DNA of 64,000 nt. Source: Pseudomonas sp. B21-028. GTDB lineage: Bacteria > Pseudomonadota > Gammaproteobacteria > Pseudomonadales > Pseudomonadaceae. The notes below the pieces were generated by a model. The model was not told the origin of the DNA. It searched no databases and worked only from the letters and a program-made list of their open reading frames with translations. The stretch is from the NCBI RefSeq assembly GCF_024749045.1, contig NZ_CP087184.1, positions 6,386,001-6,450,000 of the forward strand, given 5' to 3'. The number at the start of each line of letters is the position of its first letter. Within the stretch, counting starts at the first letter, position 1. The position numbers and the translations under genes are program-made. This document shows, in pieces, positions 43,059 through 52,501 of this stretch.

Positions 43059-45242
43059 ATGCGCGATGACCTCTCCCTTCTGCTGAACTCCCTCAACGAT
43101 GCCCAACGCCAGGCCGTAGCAGCCTCCGTGGGTCGACAGTTGGTCCTGGCCGGTGCCGGTTCCGGTAAAACCCGGGTGCTGGTGCACCGTATCGCCTGGT
43201 TGATCCAGGTCGAGAACGCCTCGCCCCATTCGATCCTGTCGGTGACCTTCACCAACAAGGCCGCCGCCGAGATGCGTCACCGCATCGAACAGCTGATGGG
43301 CATCAACCCCGCCGGCATGTGGGTCGGTACGTTCCACGGCCTGGCGCACCGCCTGTTGCGGGCCCATTGGCAGGAGGCCGGCCTGAGCCAGACCTTCCAG
43401 ATCCTGGACAGCGACGACCAGCAGCGGCTGGTCAAGCGGGTGATCCGCGAGCTAGGCCTGGACGAACAGCGCTGGCCGGCCCGCCAGGCCCAATGGTTCA
43501 TCAACGGCCAGAAGGACGAAGGTCTGCGTCCGCAACATATCCAGGCCAGCGGCGACCTGTTCCTGGCAACCATGCGCAGCATCTACGAAGCCTACGAGGC
43601 CGCGTGCCAGCGCGCCGGGGTCATCGATTTTTCCGAACTGCTGCTGCGGGCGCTGGACCTTTGGCGTGATCACCCGGGGCTGCTGGCGCACTACCAGAAG
43701 CGCTTCCGGCATGTGCTGGTGGACGAGTTCCAGGACACCAACGCCGTGCAATACGCCTGGTTGCGCCTGCTGGCCAAAGGCGGCGACAGCCTGATGGTGG
43801 TGGGTGACGATGATCAGTCGATCTATGGCTGGCGCGGTGCCAAGATCGAGAACATCCATCAGTACTCGGCGGATTTTCCTGACGCCGAAGTGATCCGCCT
43901 GGAACAGAATTACCGCTCCACCGCTGGCATCCTCAAGGCCGCCAACGCCTTGATCGCCAACAACACCGGGCGCCTGGGCAAGGAATTGTGGACCGACGGC
44001 AGCGAAGGCGAAGCCATCAACCTCTACGCCGCCTTCAACGAGCACGATGAAGCCCGCTACGTGGTGGAAACCATCGAGAACGCGCTGAAAACCGGCCTGG
44101 CCCGCAGCGACATCGCCATCCTGTATCGCTCCAACGCCCAGTCGCGGGTATTGGAAGAAGCATTGTTGCGCGAGCGGATCCCCTATCGCATCTACGGCGG
44201 CCAGCGCTTCTTCGAGCGCGCCGAAATCAAGAACGCCATGGCCTACCTGCGCCTGCTCGAAGGTCGCGGCAACGACGCCGCCCTGGAGCGGGTGATCAAC
44301 GTACCGACCCGGGGCATCGGCGAGAAAACCGTCGAAGCGATCCGCGATCATGCGCGTCACAGCCATGTCTCCATGTGGGAATCCATGCGTCTGCTGGTGG
44401 CCAACAAGGGCGTGACCGGTCGCGCCGCCGGCGCTCTGAAGGCTTTCATGGACCTCATCGAGGACCTGGCCGCCAAATGCGCGGAGATGCCGCTGCACTT
44501 GATGACCCAGACCGTCATCGAACAGTCCGGCCTGATTGCCTATCACGAAGCGGAAAAAGGCGAGAAAGGCCAGGCCCGGGTAGAAAACCTCGAGGAACTG
44601 GTCAGCGCCGCCCGCAACTTCGAGAACACCGAAGAAGATGCGGACCTGTCGCCCCTGGCGGCCTTCCTCGGCCACGCCTCCCTGGAAGCCGGCGACACCC
44701 AGGCCGAGGAGCACGAAGACAGCATCCAGTTGATGACCCTGCACAGCGCCAAGGGCCTGGAGTTCCCCTATGTGTTCCTGGTGGGCATGGAAGAAGGCCT
44801 GTTCCCCCACAAGATGAGCCTGGAAGAACCGGGGCGCCTGGAAGAGGAACGCCGCCTGGCCTATGTCGGCATTACCCGGGCGATGCAGAACCTGGTGCTG
44901 ACCTACGCCGAAACCCGACGCCTGTATGGCAGCGAGACCTACAACAAGGTGTCGCGCTTCGTACGTGAGGTGCCGAAAGGCCTGATCCAGGAAGTGCGTC
45001 TGTCCAACAGTGTCAGCCGTCCGTTCGGTGGCAGCCAACAGCACGGCACCAGCAGCCTGTTCGGCGGCAGCGACATCCCGGAGACCGGCTTCAGCCTCGG
45101 CCAGGCCGTGCGGCACTCGGTGTTCGGCGATGGCGTGATCCTCAATTTCGAAGGCGCCGGCGCCCAGGCCCGGGTGCAGGTGAATTTCAGCGAAGGCAGC
45201 AAATGGCTGATGCTGGGGTATGCCAAGCTCGAGGCGATCTAG
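43059..45242 (+). CDS. uvrD: DNA helicase II
   Basis: A 727-residue superfamily 1 helicase for nucleotide-excision and mismatch repair. Motif I GAGSGKT is at residues 32-38; further motifs are VTFTNKAAAEMRHR (Ia), DEFQDTNAVQ (II), VGDDDQSIYGWRGA (III), LEQNYRS (IV), LMTLHSAKGLEF (V) and YVGITRA (VI). The C-terminus FGDGVILNFEG...VNFSEGSKWLML is the UvrD Tudor-like domain. Start ATG 43059 matches MRDDLSLLLNSLNDAQRQAV. Confidence 0.97.
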   Translation: MRDDLSLLLNSLNDAQRQAVAASVGRQLVLAGAGSGKTRVLVHRIAWLIQVENASPHSILSVTFTNKAAAEMRHRIEQLMGINPAGMWVGTFHGLAHRLLRAHWQEAGLSQTFQILDSDDQQRLVKRVIRELGLDEQRWPARQAQWFINGQKDEGLRPQHIQASGDLFLATMRSIYEAYEAACQRAGVIDFSELLLRALDLWRDHPGLLAHYQKRFRHVLVDEFQDTNAVQYAWLRLLAKGGDSLMVVGDDDQSIYGWRGAKIENIHQYSADFPDAEVIRLEQNYRSTAGILKAANALIANNTGRLGKELWTDGSEGEAINLYAAFNEHDEARYVVETIENALKTGLARSDIAILYRSNAQSRVLEEALLRERIPYRIYGGQRFFERAEIKNAMAYLRLLEGRGNDAALERVINVPTRGIGEKTVEAIRDHARHSHVSMWESMRLLVANKGVTGRAAGALKAFMDLIEDLAAKCAEMPLHLMTQTVIEQSGLIAYHEAEKGEKGQARVENLEELVSAARNFENTEEDADLSPLAAFLGHASLEAGDTQAEEHEDSIQLMTLHSAKGLEFPYVFLVGMEEGLFPHKMSLEEPGRLEEERRLAYVGITRAMQNLVLTYAETRRLYGSETYNKVSRFVREVPKGLIQEVRLSNSVSRPFGGSQQHGTSSLFGGSDIPETGFSLGQAVRHSVFGDGVILNFEGAGAQARVQVNFSEGSKWLMLGYAKLEAI

Positions 45243-45263
45243 AAAGATTGCTCGATACTTTAT

Positions 45264-45289
45264 GTGGGAGCGAGCAGGCTCGCTCCCAC
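45264..45289. repeat. Compact REP palindrome
   Basis: GTGGGAGCGAGC-A-GGCTCGCTCC(C)AC: two REP arms fused with almost no spacer, 22 bp after uvrD. It could serve as the uvrD 3'-end hairpin; it looks like a REPIN that has lost its centre. Confidence 0.85.
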
Positions 45290-45487
45290 AGTGACCTTTC
45301 GGCATCTGGCTGCTTTCCGATAGAACTTGTCCCCCTTTCCTACGGCCCAAAGCGAACAGGCCCTCCTGCGCCTCTGAAGCTGAACCTAAGCTGTCACGCA
45401 AAAGCCCGAAACACTCTGTCGCTAGCCAGCAACAGTTCACCTGTGCAACATGGCGCGCGTGCTACTCACAAATGGGAATGCCTTTAT

Positions 45488-46360
45488 ATGAAACGTTTTC
45501 TGAGCATCGCCATGGCGTTGTGCATCGGCCTGACGATGGCCATCGACGCCAATGCCGCCAAACGCTTTGGCGGTGGTAAAAGTGCGGGCGCGGCCCCGAC
45601 TCACCAGACCAGCCAGATGGCTCCGTCCTCGGCAGCCGGTCCGACTGCCGCCACCGCAGGCGCGGCCGGTGCCGCGGGTGCTGCCACCAAGGCCGGCGGT
45701 GCTTCGCGCTGGCTCGGCCCCCTGGCCGGCATCGCCGCCGGTGGCCTGCTTGCCTCCATGTTCATGGGCGGCGGCTTCCAGGGCATGCAGATCTTCGACA
45801 TCCTCATCCTCGGGGTCATCGCCTTCCTGGTGTTCCGCTTCATTGCCGCCCGTCGTCGCAAGCAGCAGGAACAATACGCTCCGGCCGGTCATGCGCCGAT
45901 GCAGCGTGAAACATTCAACCAGCAGCCTGCCGGTGGCTCGATCTTCGGCGGCTCGGCACCCGTTGCCGCCCGTCCGGTGATCAACGCCCCCGCCTGGTTC
46001 AACGAAAAGAACTTCGTCGAAGCCGCGCGCACCCACTTCCACTCCCTGCAGCAACATTGGGACGCGAACGAAATGGACAAGATCGCCGAGTTCGTGACCC
46101 CGCAACTGCTGGAGTTCCTCAAGCGCGAGCGCGCCGACCTGGGTGATGGCTACCAGTCCACCTACATCGACAACCTTCAGGTGCAGTTGGACGGTGTCGA
46201 TGATCGTGCCGACAAGACCATCGCCACCCTGACCTTCAGCGGTGTATCGAAGGACTCTCGCTTCGACCAGGGCGAAGCGTTCAGCGAAAGCTGGAACATG
46301 GAGCGTGCCCAAGGCGAAAACCAGCCTTGGCTGGTGGCAGGTATTCGCCAGAACGGTTGA
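45488..46360 (+). CDS. Tim44-like domain protein
   Basis: A 290-residue envelope protein: signal peptide or anchor (MKRFLSIAMALCIGLTMAIDANA), an Ala/Gly/Thr-rich low-complexity stretch (about 25-75), two membrane segments (GLLASMFMGGGF and IFDILILGVIAFLVFRFIAARRR, about 80-125), and a C-terminal Tim44-like domain (WFNEKNFVEAARTHFHSLQQHWDANEMDKIAEFV). The function in bacteria is unresolved. Position after uvrD agrees with other Pseudomonas genomes. It ends at a strong terminator. Confidence 0.88.
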   Translation: MKRFLSIAMALCIGLTMAIDANAAKRFGGGKSAGAAPTHQTSQMAPSSAAGPTAATAGAAGAAGAATKAGGASRWLGPLAGIAAGGLLASMFMGGGFQGMQIFDILILGVIAFLVFRFIAARRRKQQEQYAPAGHAPMQRETFNQQPAGGSIFGGSAPVAARPVINAPAWFNEKNFVEAARTHFHSLQQHWDANEMDKIAEFVTPQLLEFLKRERADLGDGYQSTYIDNLQVQLDGVDDRADKTIATLTFSGVSKDSRFDQGEAFSESWNMERAQGENQPWLVAGIRQNG

Positions 46361-46383
46361 ACCTTTGCGCATTTCGCCTGTTG

Positions 46384-46423
46384 AAATAAGAGAACCCCGG
46401 CTCAAGCCGGGGTTCTCTTATTT
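46384..46423. terminator. Strong bidirectional terminator
   Basis: A perfect 18-bp stem (arms 46384-46401 and 46406-46423, core AGAACCCCGGC) with loop TCAA. A/T-rich ends on both sides allow termination in either direction; 23 bp after the Tim44-like gene. Confidence 0.95.
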
Positions 46424-46501
46424 CGCGGTTGCATCTATGGCGCGCTACTGTATAAACCGCCTCATGTAAAACCGCGCCATCGAGAACGAGGACACCTGGA
46501 C

Positions 46502-46909
46502 GTGGAAGAAATCATCGAACAATTGCGTGAAGCCAACGAACCGGTACCGGTTCCACTGGAGTTGCCCGACGAAGACTTGCTGGTAGAGATCGAAGAGCAG
46601 TTGTTCATCGATATCCCATTCGTCTTCAGGGAGTTTTTGCTGACCGTCAGCGATGTCATCTATGGCAGCCTGGAACCGGTCACCGTTACAGATCCCAATT
46701 CCCATACCTACCTGCCGGAAGTGGCCGCCACTGCCTGGGATGCAGGTGTGGACCGCAGCCTGATTCCGATCTGCCAGGACGGCGACGATTATTATTGCGT
46801 CGAAGAAGACGGAACCGTGGTGCTCTGGCAAGCCGAAGAAGAACTGGTTGCCGAAGAAACCTGGGAGTCCGTCTGGCATTGGGCGCGGGACGTCTGGCTG
46901 GAAAGCTGA
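46502..46909 (+). CDS. SMI1/KNR4 family protein
   Basis: A 135-residue, very acidic SMI1/KNR4 (SUKH-type) protein: VEEIIEQLREANEPVPVPLELPDE, then LFIDIPFVFREFLLTVSD, then IPICQDGDDYYCVEEDGTVVLW, the typical family beta-strands. It starts with GTG at 46502, preceded by GAGGA. SUKH proteins are often immunity proteins against polymorphic toxins, but no toxin gene adjoins it here; it may be a domesticated housekeeping copy. Confidence 0.85.
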   Translation: MEEIIEQLREANEPVPVPLELPDEDLLVEIEEQLFIDIPFVFREFLLTVSDVIYGSLEPVTVTDPNSHTYLPEVAATAWDAGVDRSLIPICQDGDDYYCVEEDGTVVLWQAEEELVAEETWESVWHWARDVWLES

Positions 46910-46922
46910 TCAGCACCAGGGA

Positions 46923-48686
46923 TCAATGCCCGGACGACTCCTTGTGGTTGTCCAGGGTTTCCATCAAGGCCACCTGCATCCGTGTATGCAGGCGGACAAA
47001 CCAGCGCCAGAGCAATGCCGCCACGGCTGTCGCCACCACGGCAATCAACACCAGCAACTTGTTGGTCGGCAGGATACTGGCCGACAAGGCTGCCAACAGC
47101 AGGAAAATCACCAGCAGCGAGAGGATAGGGATCACTTCGGCGATCACCCGCCGCACCCGCTGGGTGTGACGACCGGCCATCTCGGCCTTCACGCCCATCT
47201 CCGCCAACAGCATCGACAATGCCTTGAGCTTGCGATAGGCCGCGATCAGGAAGGGCAGCGACAACAGCAGCGCCCCGCCCCAGATCAACGCCTTCCGCCA
47301 GCTCGGGTCACTGATCCAGTCCTGCATGTAGACCGACATCCGCTCGGCGAAATACCCGCCCGACACAAAAATCGCGATCACCAGTGCCAGGTTGATGCCC
47401 ACCTGCAGCAAGATCCGCCTGATCATCGACGCGACCAATGCTCCTTCGCCCTGAGGCTGGATGCTGCGCAGCCATTCACCGTACATGCCCAACACCCGCG
47501 TCAGCCGTTGCGGCATGACAGCCGCCAACTTGAGGGACAACGGATCGGCGGCACGGATCAAATAAGGCGTCAACAGTGTGGTCAGCACCGAGACGGCGAC
47601 CGCTACCGGATAGAGGAAGTCACTGGTGACCTGCAGCGTCATCCCCAGTGAGGCGATGATGAAGGAGAATTCGCCAATCTGCGAAAGCCCCATCCCGACT
47701 CGCAACGAGGTGCGTCCATCGTTGCCGGCGATAAAGGCGCCGAGGCCGCAGGACAACATCTTGCCCAGCACCACGGCCGCCGTGATCACGGCAATCGGCC
47801 AAGCGTACTGCAGCAATATGGCCGGGTCGAGCATCAGGCCTATGGCGACGAAAAAAATTGCACTGAACAGATCACGCACCGGCTCTACCAGCCGCTCGAT
47901 TTTCAGCAACTGCCGGGACTCGGCCATGATCGCCCCGATCAGGAAGGCCCCCAGCACCATGCTGTATTCCAGTTTTACCACCAGCAGGCAGAAGCCGAAA
48001 CACAGGCCCAACACGGTGATCAGCAGCATCTCGTTGCTGTCGAACTTCGCCACGTAGGCCAGCAGCCTCGGCACCAGCAGGATACCGACGACCAGCGCGA
48101 CGATCATGAACAAAGACAGCTTGCCAACGGTGGAGAACACCTCGCCGGAGCTCACCGTTCCGCTGACGGCGATGCTCGATAACAAGGCGATGATGCCGAT
48201 GCCCAGGATGTCTTCAACGATCAGCACACCGAAAATCAGCTGCGCGAAGCGCTCGTTCTTCATCTTCAGATCGTTGAGCGCCTTGACGATGATCGTGGTC
48301 GAGGAAATGGCCAGGATGGCGCCCAGGAATAGCGAGTCCATGGTATTCCAGTCGAACCAGCGACCGATTTCATAGCCGATCCAAATCATCAGCACGATTT
48401 CGAGGAACGCTGCGATAAACGCCGTGGCGCCAACCTTGAACAACTTGCGCAGGCTGAATTCCAGGCCCAGACAGAACATGAGGAAGATCACACCCAGCTC
48501 GGCGAGGGTCTTGATGGTGTCTTCGTCATGGATGAAGCCGAATGGCGGCGTATGGGGGCCGATAAGAAAACCGGCAACGATGTAGCCCAACACCACCGGT
48601 TGCTTGAAACGATGGAAGAGCACGGTCACCAACCCGGCCGCCATCATGATGATTGCCAGGTCTTGAATGAAATTGATGGCGTGCAT
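46923..48686 (-). CDS. Kef-type monovalent cation:proton antiporter
   Basis: A 587-residue CPA2-family antiporter: about 12 helices from MHAINFIQDLAIIMMAAGLV with the FLMFCLGLEFS and AISSTTIIVKAL segments typical of KefB/KefC. It lacks the C-terminal TrkA-N NAD-binding domain of true Kef channels; instead two extra helices (LLVIFLLLAALSASILPTNKLLVLIAVVATAVAALLW) precede a short tail. AGGGAG supports the ATG at 48686. The TrkA-less form is common in Pseudomonas. Confidence 0.88.
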   Translation of the reverse strand: MHAINFIQDLAIIMMAAGLVTVLFHRFKQPVVLGYIVAGFLIGPHTPPFGFIHDEDTIKTLAELGVIFLMFCLGLEFSLRKLFKVGATAFIAAFLEIVLMIWIGYEIGRWFDWNTMDSLFLGAILAISSTTIIVKALNDLKMKNERFAQLIFGVLIVEDILGIGIIALLSSIAVSGTVSSGEVFSTVGKLSLFMIVALVVGILLVPRLLAYVAKFDSNEMLLITVLGLCFGFCLLVVKLEYSMVLGAFLIGAIMAESRQLLKIERLVEPVRDLFSAIFFVAIGLMLDPAILLQYAWPIAVITAAVVLGKMLSCGLGAFIAGNDGRTSLRVGMGLSQIGEFSFIIASLGMTLQVTSDFLYPVAVAVSVLTTLLTPYLIRAADPLSLKLAAVMPQRLTRVLGMYGEWLRSIQPQGEGALVASMIRRILLQVGINLALVIAIFVSGGYFAERMSVYMQDWISDPSWRKALIWGGALLLSLPFLIAAYRKLKALSMLLAEMGVKAEMAGRHTQRVRRVIAEVIPILSLLVIFLLLAALSASILPTNKLLVLIAVVATAVAALLWRWFVRLHTRMQVALMETLDNHKESSGH

Positions 48687-48964
48687 CGGTCGGGCTCCCT
48701 GATCAAAATGACTCATCGCCAAGCTGGATAAGTCCACTTCCTTTGTAGGAAATGCCCTTGCGATGGGCTTTTGCAGGTTAACACCGCGACTTCCGACAAA
48801 AAGACGGTGCAATATATGGAAACAGATCCATCGACGCGTGACGGCGGGCACAGGCGCAGCGTCCCGATATCGGTGGTTTTGAAAAACCTGATGGCCTATG
48901 GGCCAGCGACCAGCGTCCGCAGAGGCGCACTCCCTGAATTGCTGCCTTGAACCGTGAGTACGTT

Positions 48965-49450
48965 ATGGAACCCGGAAACGCCCAACTGTCGATGACGGTG
49001 TTGATGACCCCCGATATGGCCAACTTCTCTGGCAATGTCCATGGCGGTACCCTGCTCAAATACCTCGACGAAGTCGCCTACGCTTGTGCCAGCCGTTATG
49101 CGGGACGCTACGTGGTGACCTTGTCGGTGGATCAGGTGATCTTTCGCGAGCCGATTCATGTCGGCGAACTGGTGACCTTCCTGGCCTCGGTGAACTACAC
49201 CGGCAACACGTCGATGGAAGTGGGCATCAAGGTCGTGACCGAAAACATTCGCGAACGCTCGGTACGCCACACCAATAGCTGCTTCTTCACCATGGTTGCG
49301 GTGGATGACCAGCGTAAACCCGCGACGGTCCCGCCCTTGCAGCCACAGAACAGCGAAGCAAAGCGCCGCTACGAGCAAGCGCAGCAGCGCCGGCAGATCC
49401 GCCAGGAACTGGAGAGGCGTTACCAGGAGATCAAGGCGGACGGGCCTTAA
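48965..49450 (+). CDS. Acyl-CoA thioesterase (hotdog fold, YciA-like)
   Basis: A 161-residue hotdog-fold acyl-CoA hydrolase: MTPDMANFSGNVHGGTLLKYLDEVAY contains the active-site Asn/His/Asp region of the YciA/BACH group, followed by VVTLSVDQVIFREPIHVGELVTF. The C-terminal 40 residues are a charged helix rich in Q/R/E. The ATG at 48965 (MEPGNAQLSM) is chosen although its ribosome-binding site is weak. Confidence 0.88.
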   Translation: MEPGNAQLSMTVLMTPDMANFSGNVHGGTLLKYLDEVAYACASRYAGRYVVTLSVDQVIFREPIHVGELVTFLASVNYTGNTSMEVGIKVVTENIRERSVRHTNSCFFTMVAVDDQRKPATVPPLQPQNSEAKRRYEQAQQRRQIRQELERRYQEIKADGP

Positions 49451-49481
49451 CCATTCAGCTTGTGGGACCGACTTGCGCCCT

Positions 49482-49550
49482 TCGCGAGCAGGCTCACTCC
49501 CACAGTATCTGAACCTACTCGGTCAACTGTGGGAGTGAGCCTGCTCGCGA
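49482..49550. repeat. REPIN
   Basis: TCGCGAGCAGGCTCACTCCC and its complement GTGGGAGTGAGCCTGCTCGC, 25 bp apart, both carrying the same G-to-A variant, so the arms have changed in concert. A diverged extra half (GTGGGACCGACTTGC) precedes it. Located between the convergent thioesterase and pdxY genes. Confidence 0.9.
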
Positions 49551-49565
49551 AGGGGCCGGCATTGA

Positions 49566-50438
49566 TCAAAGATTGATCGGCACTGCCTCGAAGCGTACCC
49601 GCGGATGAGCGATCCGATCCTGGGCACGGACCAGCTCCAGCTCATAGCTGGCGCAAGCCTGGGTTTCCAACAGCACCTCATGCACTGCAGCAGCGGTGAA
49701 TTCGAAAGCCGCCACCAGGCTGTCTCCCAGCAGGATCCGCGCCAGGAACAACCCCGAGGTCAGGTCACCCACGCCCACTGGCTGGCGAGGGAAAGCCAGC
49801 AGGGGACGGCTCAGGTGCCAGCTGTCATCGGCAGTCACCAGCAACATCTCGAAGCGATCCTCGGGCTTGCCGGGGTAGGCCAAGTGCTTGACCAGGACAG
49901 CCTTCGGTCCGCGAGCCATGAGTGCGCGAGCCATGGCGAGGCAATCGAGCAACGACTGCGCCTTGCGCCCCGAGAAGCTGTCCAGCTCCAGTTGATTCGG
50001 GCACATGAGGTCAGCCACGGCCGCAGCCTCATTCAACAGGAACTCACTGACCTCCGGCGCCACGATACAGCCCTTCTCCGGGTGCCCCATGACCGGATCG
50101 CACAGATACAGCGCCTTGGGGTTAGCGGCCTTGATCCGAGCCACGCCCGTCAGAATCGCCCGCCCCTGGGCGGCACTGCCCAGATAGCCGGACAGCACCC
50201 CGTCGCAATGACCCAGTTCACCAATCGCTGCAATGCCCTCGACCAATGCCGGTATCTGCTGCGATGCGAGCACCTCGCCAGCCCATTGGCCGTACTGGGT
50301 GTGATTGGAGAACTGCACGGTATTGAGCGGCCAGACATTCACGCCGATACGCTGCATGGGAAATACCGCAGCGCTGTTGCCTGCGTGACCGAATACCACG
50401 TGAGACTGGATGGCAAGCAGATGAGGCGTCCGTTTCAT
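49566..50438 (-). CDS. pdxY: Pyridoxal/pyridoxamine kinase
   Basis: PdxY (290 aa, usual length) phosphorylates pyridoxal in PLP salvage. Ribokinase-fold motifs: [28 protein letters not shown] at the N-terminus, [14 protein letters not shown] around residue 112, [12 protein letters not shown] near 147, and the anion-hole/catalytic [12 protein letters not shown] near 223, where Asp is the base. Its product PLP is the cofactor of the MocR regulator elsewhere in the window, though no direct link is implied. Confidence 0.95.
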   Translation of the reverse strand: MKRTPHLLAIQSHVVFGHAGNSAAVFPMQRIGVNVWPLNTVQFSNHTQYGQWAGEVLASQQIPALVEGIAAIGELGHCDGVLSGYLGSAAQGRAILTGVARIKAANPKALYLCDPVMGHPEKGCIVAPEVSEFLLNEAAAVADLMCPNQLELDSFSGRKAQSLLDCLAMARALMARGPKAVLVKHLAYPGKPEDRFEMLLVTADDSWHLSRPLLAFPRQPVGVGDLTSGLFLARILLGDSLVAAFEFTAAAVHEVLLETQACASYELELVRAQDRIAHPRVRFEAVPINL

Positions 50439-50558
50439 GGGGAGGGTTTTCCGTAAAACGATTGAAATTCAAGCCGCGCAGTATGCGACTAAACGCAGCC
50501 TGTACGACAGACCGGCGACACAGTTAAGCTGACAGCAACTTGTGGGAGCACTTCGTTC

Positions 50559-50981
50559 ATGCTGACTCTTGGAAACATCTTCGTGCTGATGCTGCTGGCC
50601 ACCGGCGGCGCCTGGTTGTGGCACAACCATGGTTTGCGCGAACGGGCCCTGGCGAGGGTCGTGCAGCATTGCGCCAACCTCAAGATCGAGCTGCTGGACG
50701 GTAACGTAGCGCTGAAGAAGATCGGTTTCGTGAAGGATGGCAGTGGTCGGCGAAGGCTGGCCCGTGTCTACAATTTCGAGTTCACCGTCACCGGCGAGTC
50801 CCGTCATGCCGGCACCATTACCCAGTTTGGTGCCCACAGCGCGCAGATTGAACTCGCGCCGTATCCGATGCCCTTCGAAGAACCCCCCGAAACGCCGGTT
50901 GGGCCGATCCAGACCAGACCCCGGGCCGAGGTCATCGAGCTAAGCCAGTGGCGTCAGGAACACAACAAGTGGAAGCCTTGA
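50559..50981 (+). CDS. DUF3301 family membrane-anchored protein
   Basis: A 140-residue protein with one N-terminal membrane helix (LGNIFVLMLLATGGAWLWH) and a cytoplasmic or periplasmic basic domain containing RRLARVYNFEFTVTGESRHAG, the DUF3301 core. The C-terminus is proline-rich and then charged. Function unknown. GGGAG lies about 10 bp before the ATG. Confidence 0.85.
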   Translation: MLTLGNIFVLMLLATGGAWLWHNHGLRERALARVVQHCANLKIELLDGNVALKKIGFVKDGSGRRRLARVYNFEFTVTGESRHAGTITQFGAHSAQIELAPYPMPFEEPPETPVGPIQTRPRAEVIELSQWRQEHNKWKP

Positions 50982-50993
50982 AACAGGTCTGAC

Positions 50994-51959
50994 TCAGAAG
51001 CGCCGACAGTTCGCCAAGCCGGCTTGCAACGCTTCAACGTCTTGCGGCTGGCCGAAAATCAGTTCGAGCCGTGAATCCTGGCGCCATTCGCTGGCTTGCC
51101 AAGTCAGCGCCCCTCCATCCAATGCATTGGCTGACACCCAGCCGTCGTGACTGTGGATAACCAGCTTCGCCCGTTTCCAGTTCCCGCCTCGCAGCCATCC
51201 CGTCACGGCCGCAGTGTCGAAACGTTGACTTGGATGCCAACGCCAGCCGATGCTCCAACCCTCTTCTCGCTCCTGATACAGGCAGATCGGCAACGTTGGA
51301 TCACTCCAGATCGCCGGCATCTGACCCACATCCCTGGGCAGGCTCGAGTTATCCACAGCCCCACTCCCCCGCGCACCCCACCCCGGCAGCCTGCCGAGGG
51401 GCAATGCGGCCTGTTGCGTCCAGTGCTGCGCAAGGGGCGGTAGCTGGGCGGCGATGCGGGCGCGGTCGGTTTCACTGAGGCCTTCGGACTTGTTCAGCAC
51501 CAGCAGCCCGGCATCGGCCAGCGCTTGCTGCTGCGCCTCGGGCAAAGGTTTGCCTTGGGCCAGCGCCTGGGCATCCAGGACCATCACGCAGGGCTGGACC
51601 GCCAGCACGCCGAGCCACGGCGGCTGTTGGAGCTGCAGCAGCAGTTGCGCAGGATGGCCCAGGCCGGAGGGCTCGATAAACAGCCGGTCCGGTCGCGCCT
51701 TGCGCAGCAGACGGCCGAGGCCGATCTGAAACGGCGCGCCGTTGACGCAGCACAGGCAGCCCCCAGCCACTTCCCCCAGTGCGATACCATCGGCCGTCTG
51801 AGTCAACAAGGCGGCATCCAGGCCGATCTGGCCGAACTCGTTGATCAGCACCGCCCAGCGCTCATCGGCCGGGCGTTGGGCCAGCAATTGCCTGATCAGG
51901 CTGGTTTTGCCGGCTCCCAGGGAACCGGCAATGACATGGGTGGGGATGTTCTGCAACAT
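50994..51959 (-). CDS. CobW/COG0523 family GTPase
   Basis: A 321-residue P-loop GTPase of the CobW/YjiA (COG0523) family of metal chaperones. Walker A is GSLGAGKTS (residues 12-20); the metal-binding C-x-C-C is GGCLCC (C68, C70, C71); NKSE near residue 156 is the guanine-specificity motif. The C-terminal CobW_C domain is short. It lies close to the zinc locus downstream, and P. aeruginosa has a COG0523 gene in the comparable place, but I see no Zur box before it, so its regulation is open. Confidence 0.88.
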   Translation of the reverse strand: MLQNIPTHVIAGSLGAGKTSLIRQLLAQRPADERWAVLINEFGQIGLDAALLTQTADGIALGEVAGGCLCCVNGAPFQIGLGRLLRKARPDRLFIEPSGLGHPAQLLLQLQQPPWLGVLAVQPCVMVLDAQALAQGKPLPEAQQQALADAGLLVLNKSEGLSETDRARIAAQLPPLAQHWTQQAALPLGRLPGWGARGSGAVDNSSLPRDVGQMPAIWSDPTLPICLYQEREEGWSIGWRWHPSQRFDTAAVTGWLRGGNWKRAKLVIHSHDGWVSANALDGGALTWQASEWRQDSRLELIFGQPQDVEALQAGLANCRRF

Positions 51960-51987
51960 ACTCGGCGACTTTTGATGGAGGTGAACG

Positions 51988-52341
51988 ATGCGGATAATCG
52001 GTTGGTGCTTGTTGGCGCTGTTTTCGGACCAGGCACTGGCCCAGGCTTGCGTGGTTCACAGTCAAGCGGAGCGGCTCGATGTGAAAGTCTGCCAGCAGAA
52101 CCGCAGTATCCCGCCCAAACTGTTCGCCGACGGCTTCTGCCAACCGAACCTCGCCGGGCAGAAAGTCGACGTGCAATACGTCGATCAATGCCCCGGCGGT
52201 GCCTTTGGCATCTGCAGCAACGCCCAGGTTGCCAATATGCCTTACCGACAGGATATTCACTATTACGGCGTCGCCACCGATACCGCTTATCTCAAGCCGT
52301 TTTGTGAAGGCAAAAGCCAGGGTACCTGGCTCAAACCTTAG
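51988..52341 (+). CDS. Small cysteine-rich exported protein
   Basis: A 117-residue protein with a signal peptide (MRIIGWCLLALFSDQALA/QA) and six cysteines in the mature part, suggesting disulfides in the periplasm. No catalytic motif is recognised. GGAGGTG precedes the ATG. It is divergent from the CobW-type GTPase with only 28 bp between starts, and its stop codon touches the following inverted-repeat element. A Pseudomonas-specific protein of unknown role. Confidence 0.75.
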   Translation: MRIIGWCLLALFSDQALAQACVVHSQAERLDVKVCQQNRSIPPKLFADGFCQPNLAGQKVDVQYVDQCPGGAFGICSNAQVANMPYRQDIHYYGVATDTAYLKPFCEGKSQGTWLKP

Positions 52342-52496
52342 GCTCTGTGTAAAAAGTCTTGAGACGCAGGTCAGGCAAGGCGAAAACAGCCGAGGAACGG
52401 CCGGGGTCGCGCTCGACTTTACGGGTTGTAAATGAGCATTCCGAGGCTGTTTTCAACGCAGCATCACCGAGTATCAAGGCTTTTCATACAGAGCCC
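52341..52496. mobile_element. MITE-like element with imperfect terminal inverted repeats
   Basis: About 155 bp bounded by GGCTCTGTGTAAAAAGTCTT and the complement of GGCTCTGTATGAAAAGCCTT; a further pair, GAAAACAGCC / GGCTGTTTTC, lies inside. It codes for nothing and looks like an internally deleted insertion sequence or a dispersed Pseudomonas repeat. No clear target-site duplication is visible. The left end abuts the stop codon of the preceding gene. Confidence 0.7.
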
Positions 52497-52501
52497 AGGT
52501 T

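Noticed and set aside
45264..45289. Rho-independent terminator of uvrD
   Set aside because: The palindrome is a REP element and lacks a T-tract; it may help protect the mRNA end but is better described as a repeat.
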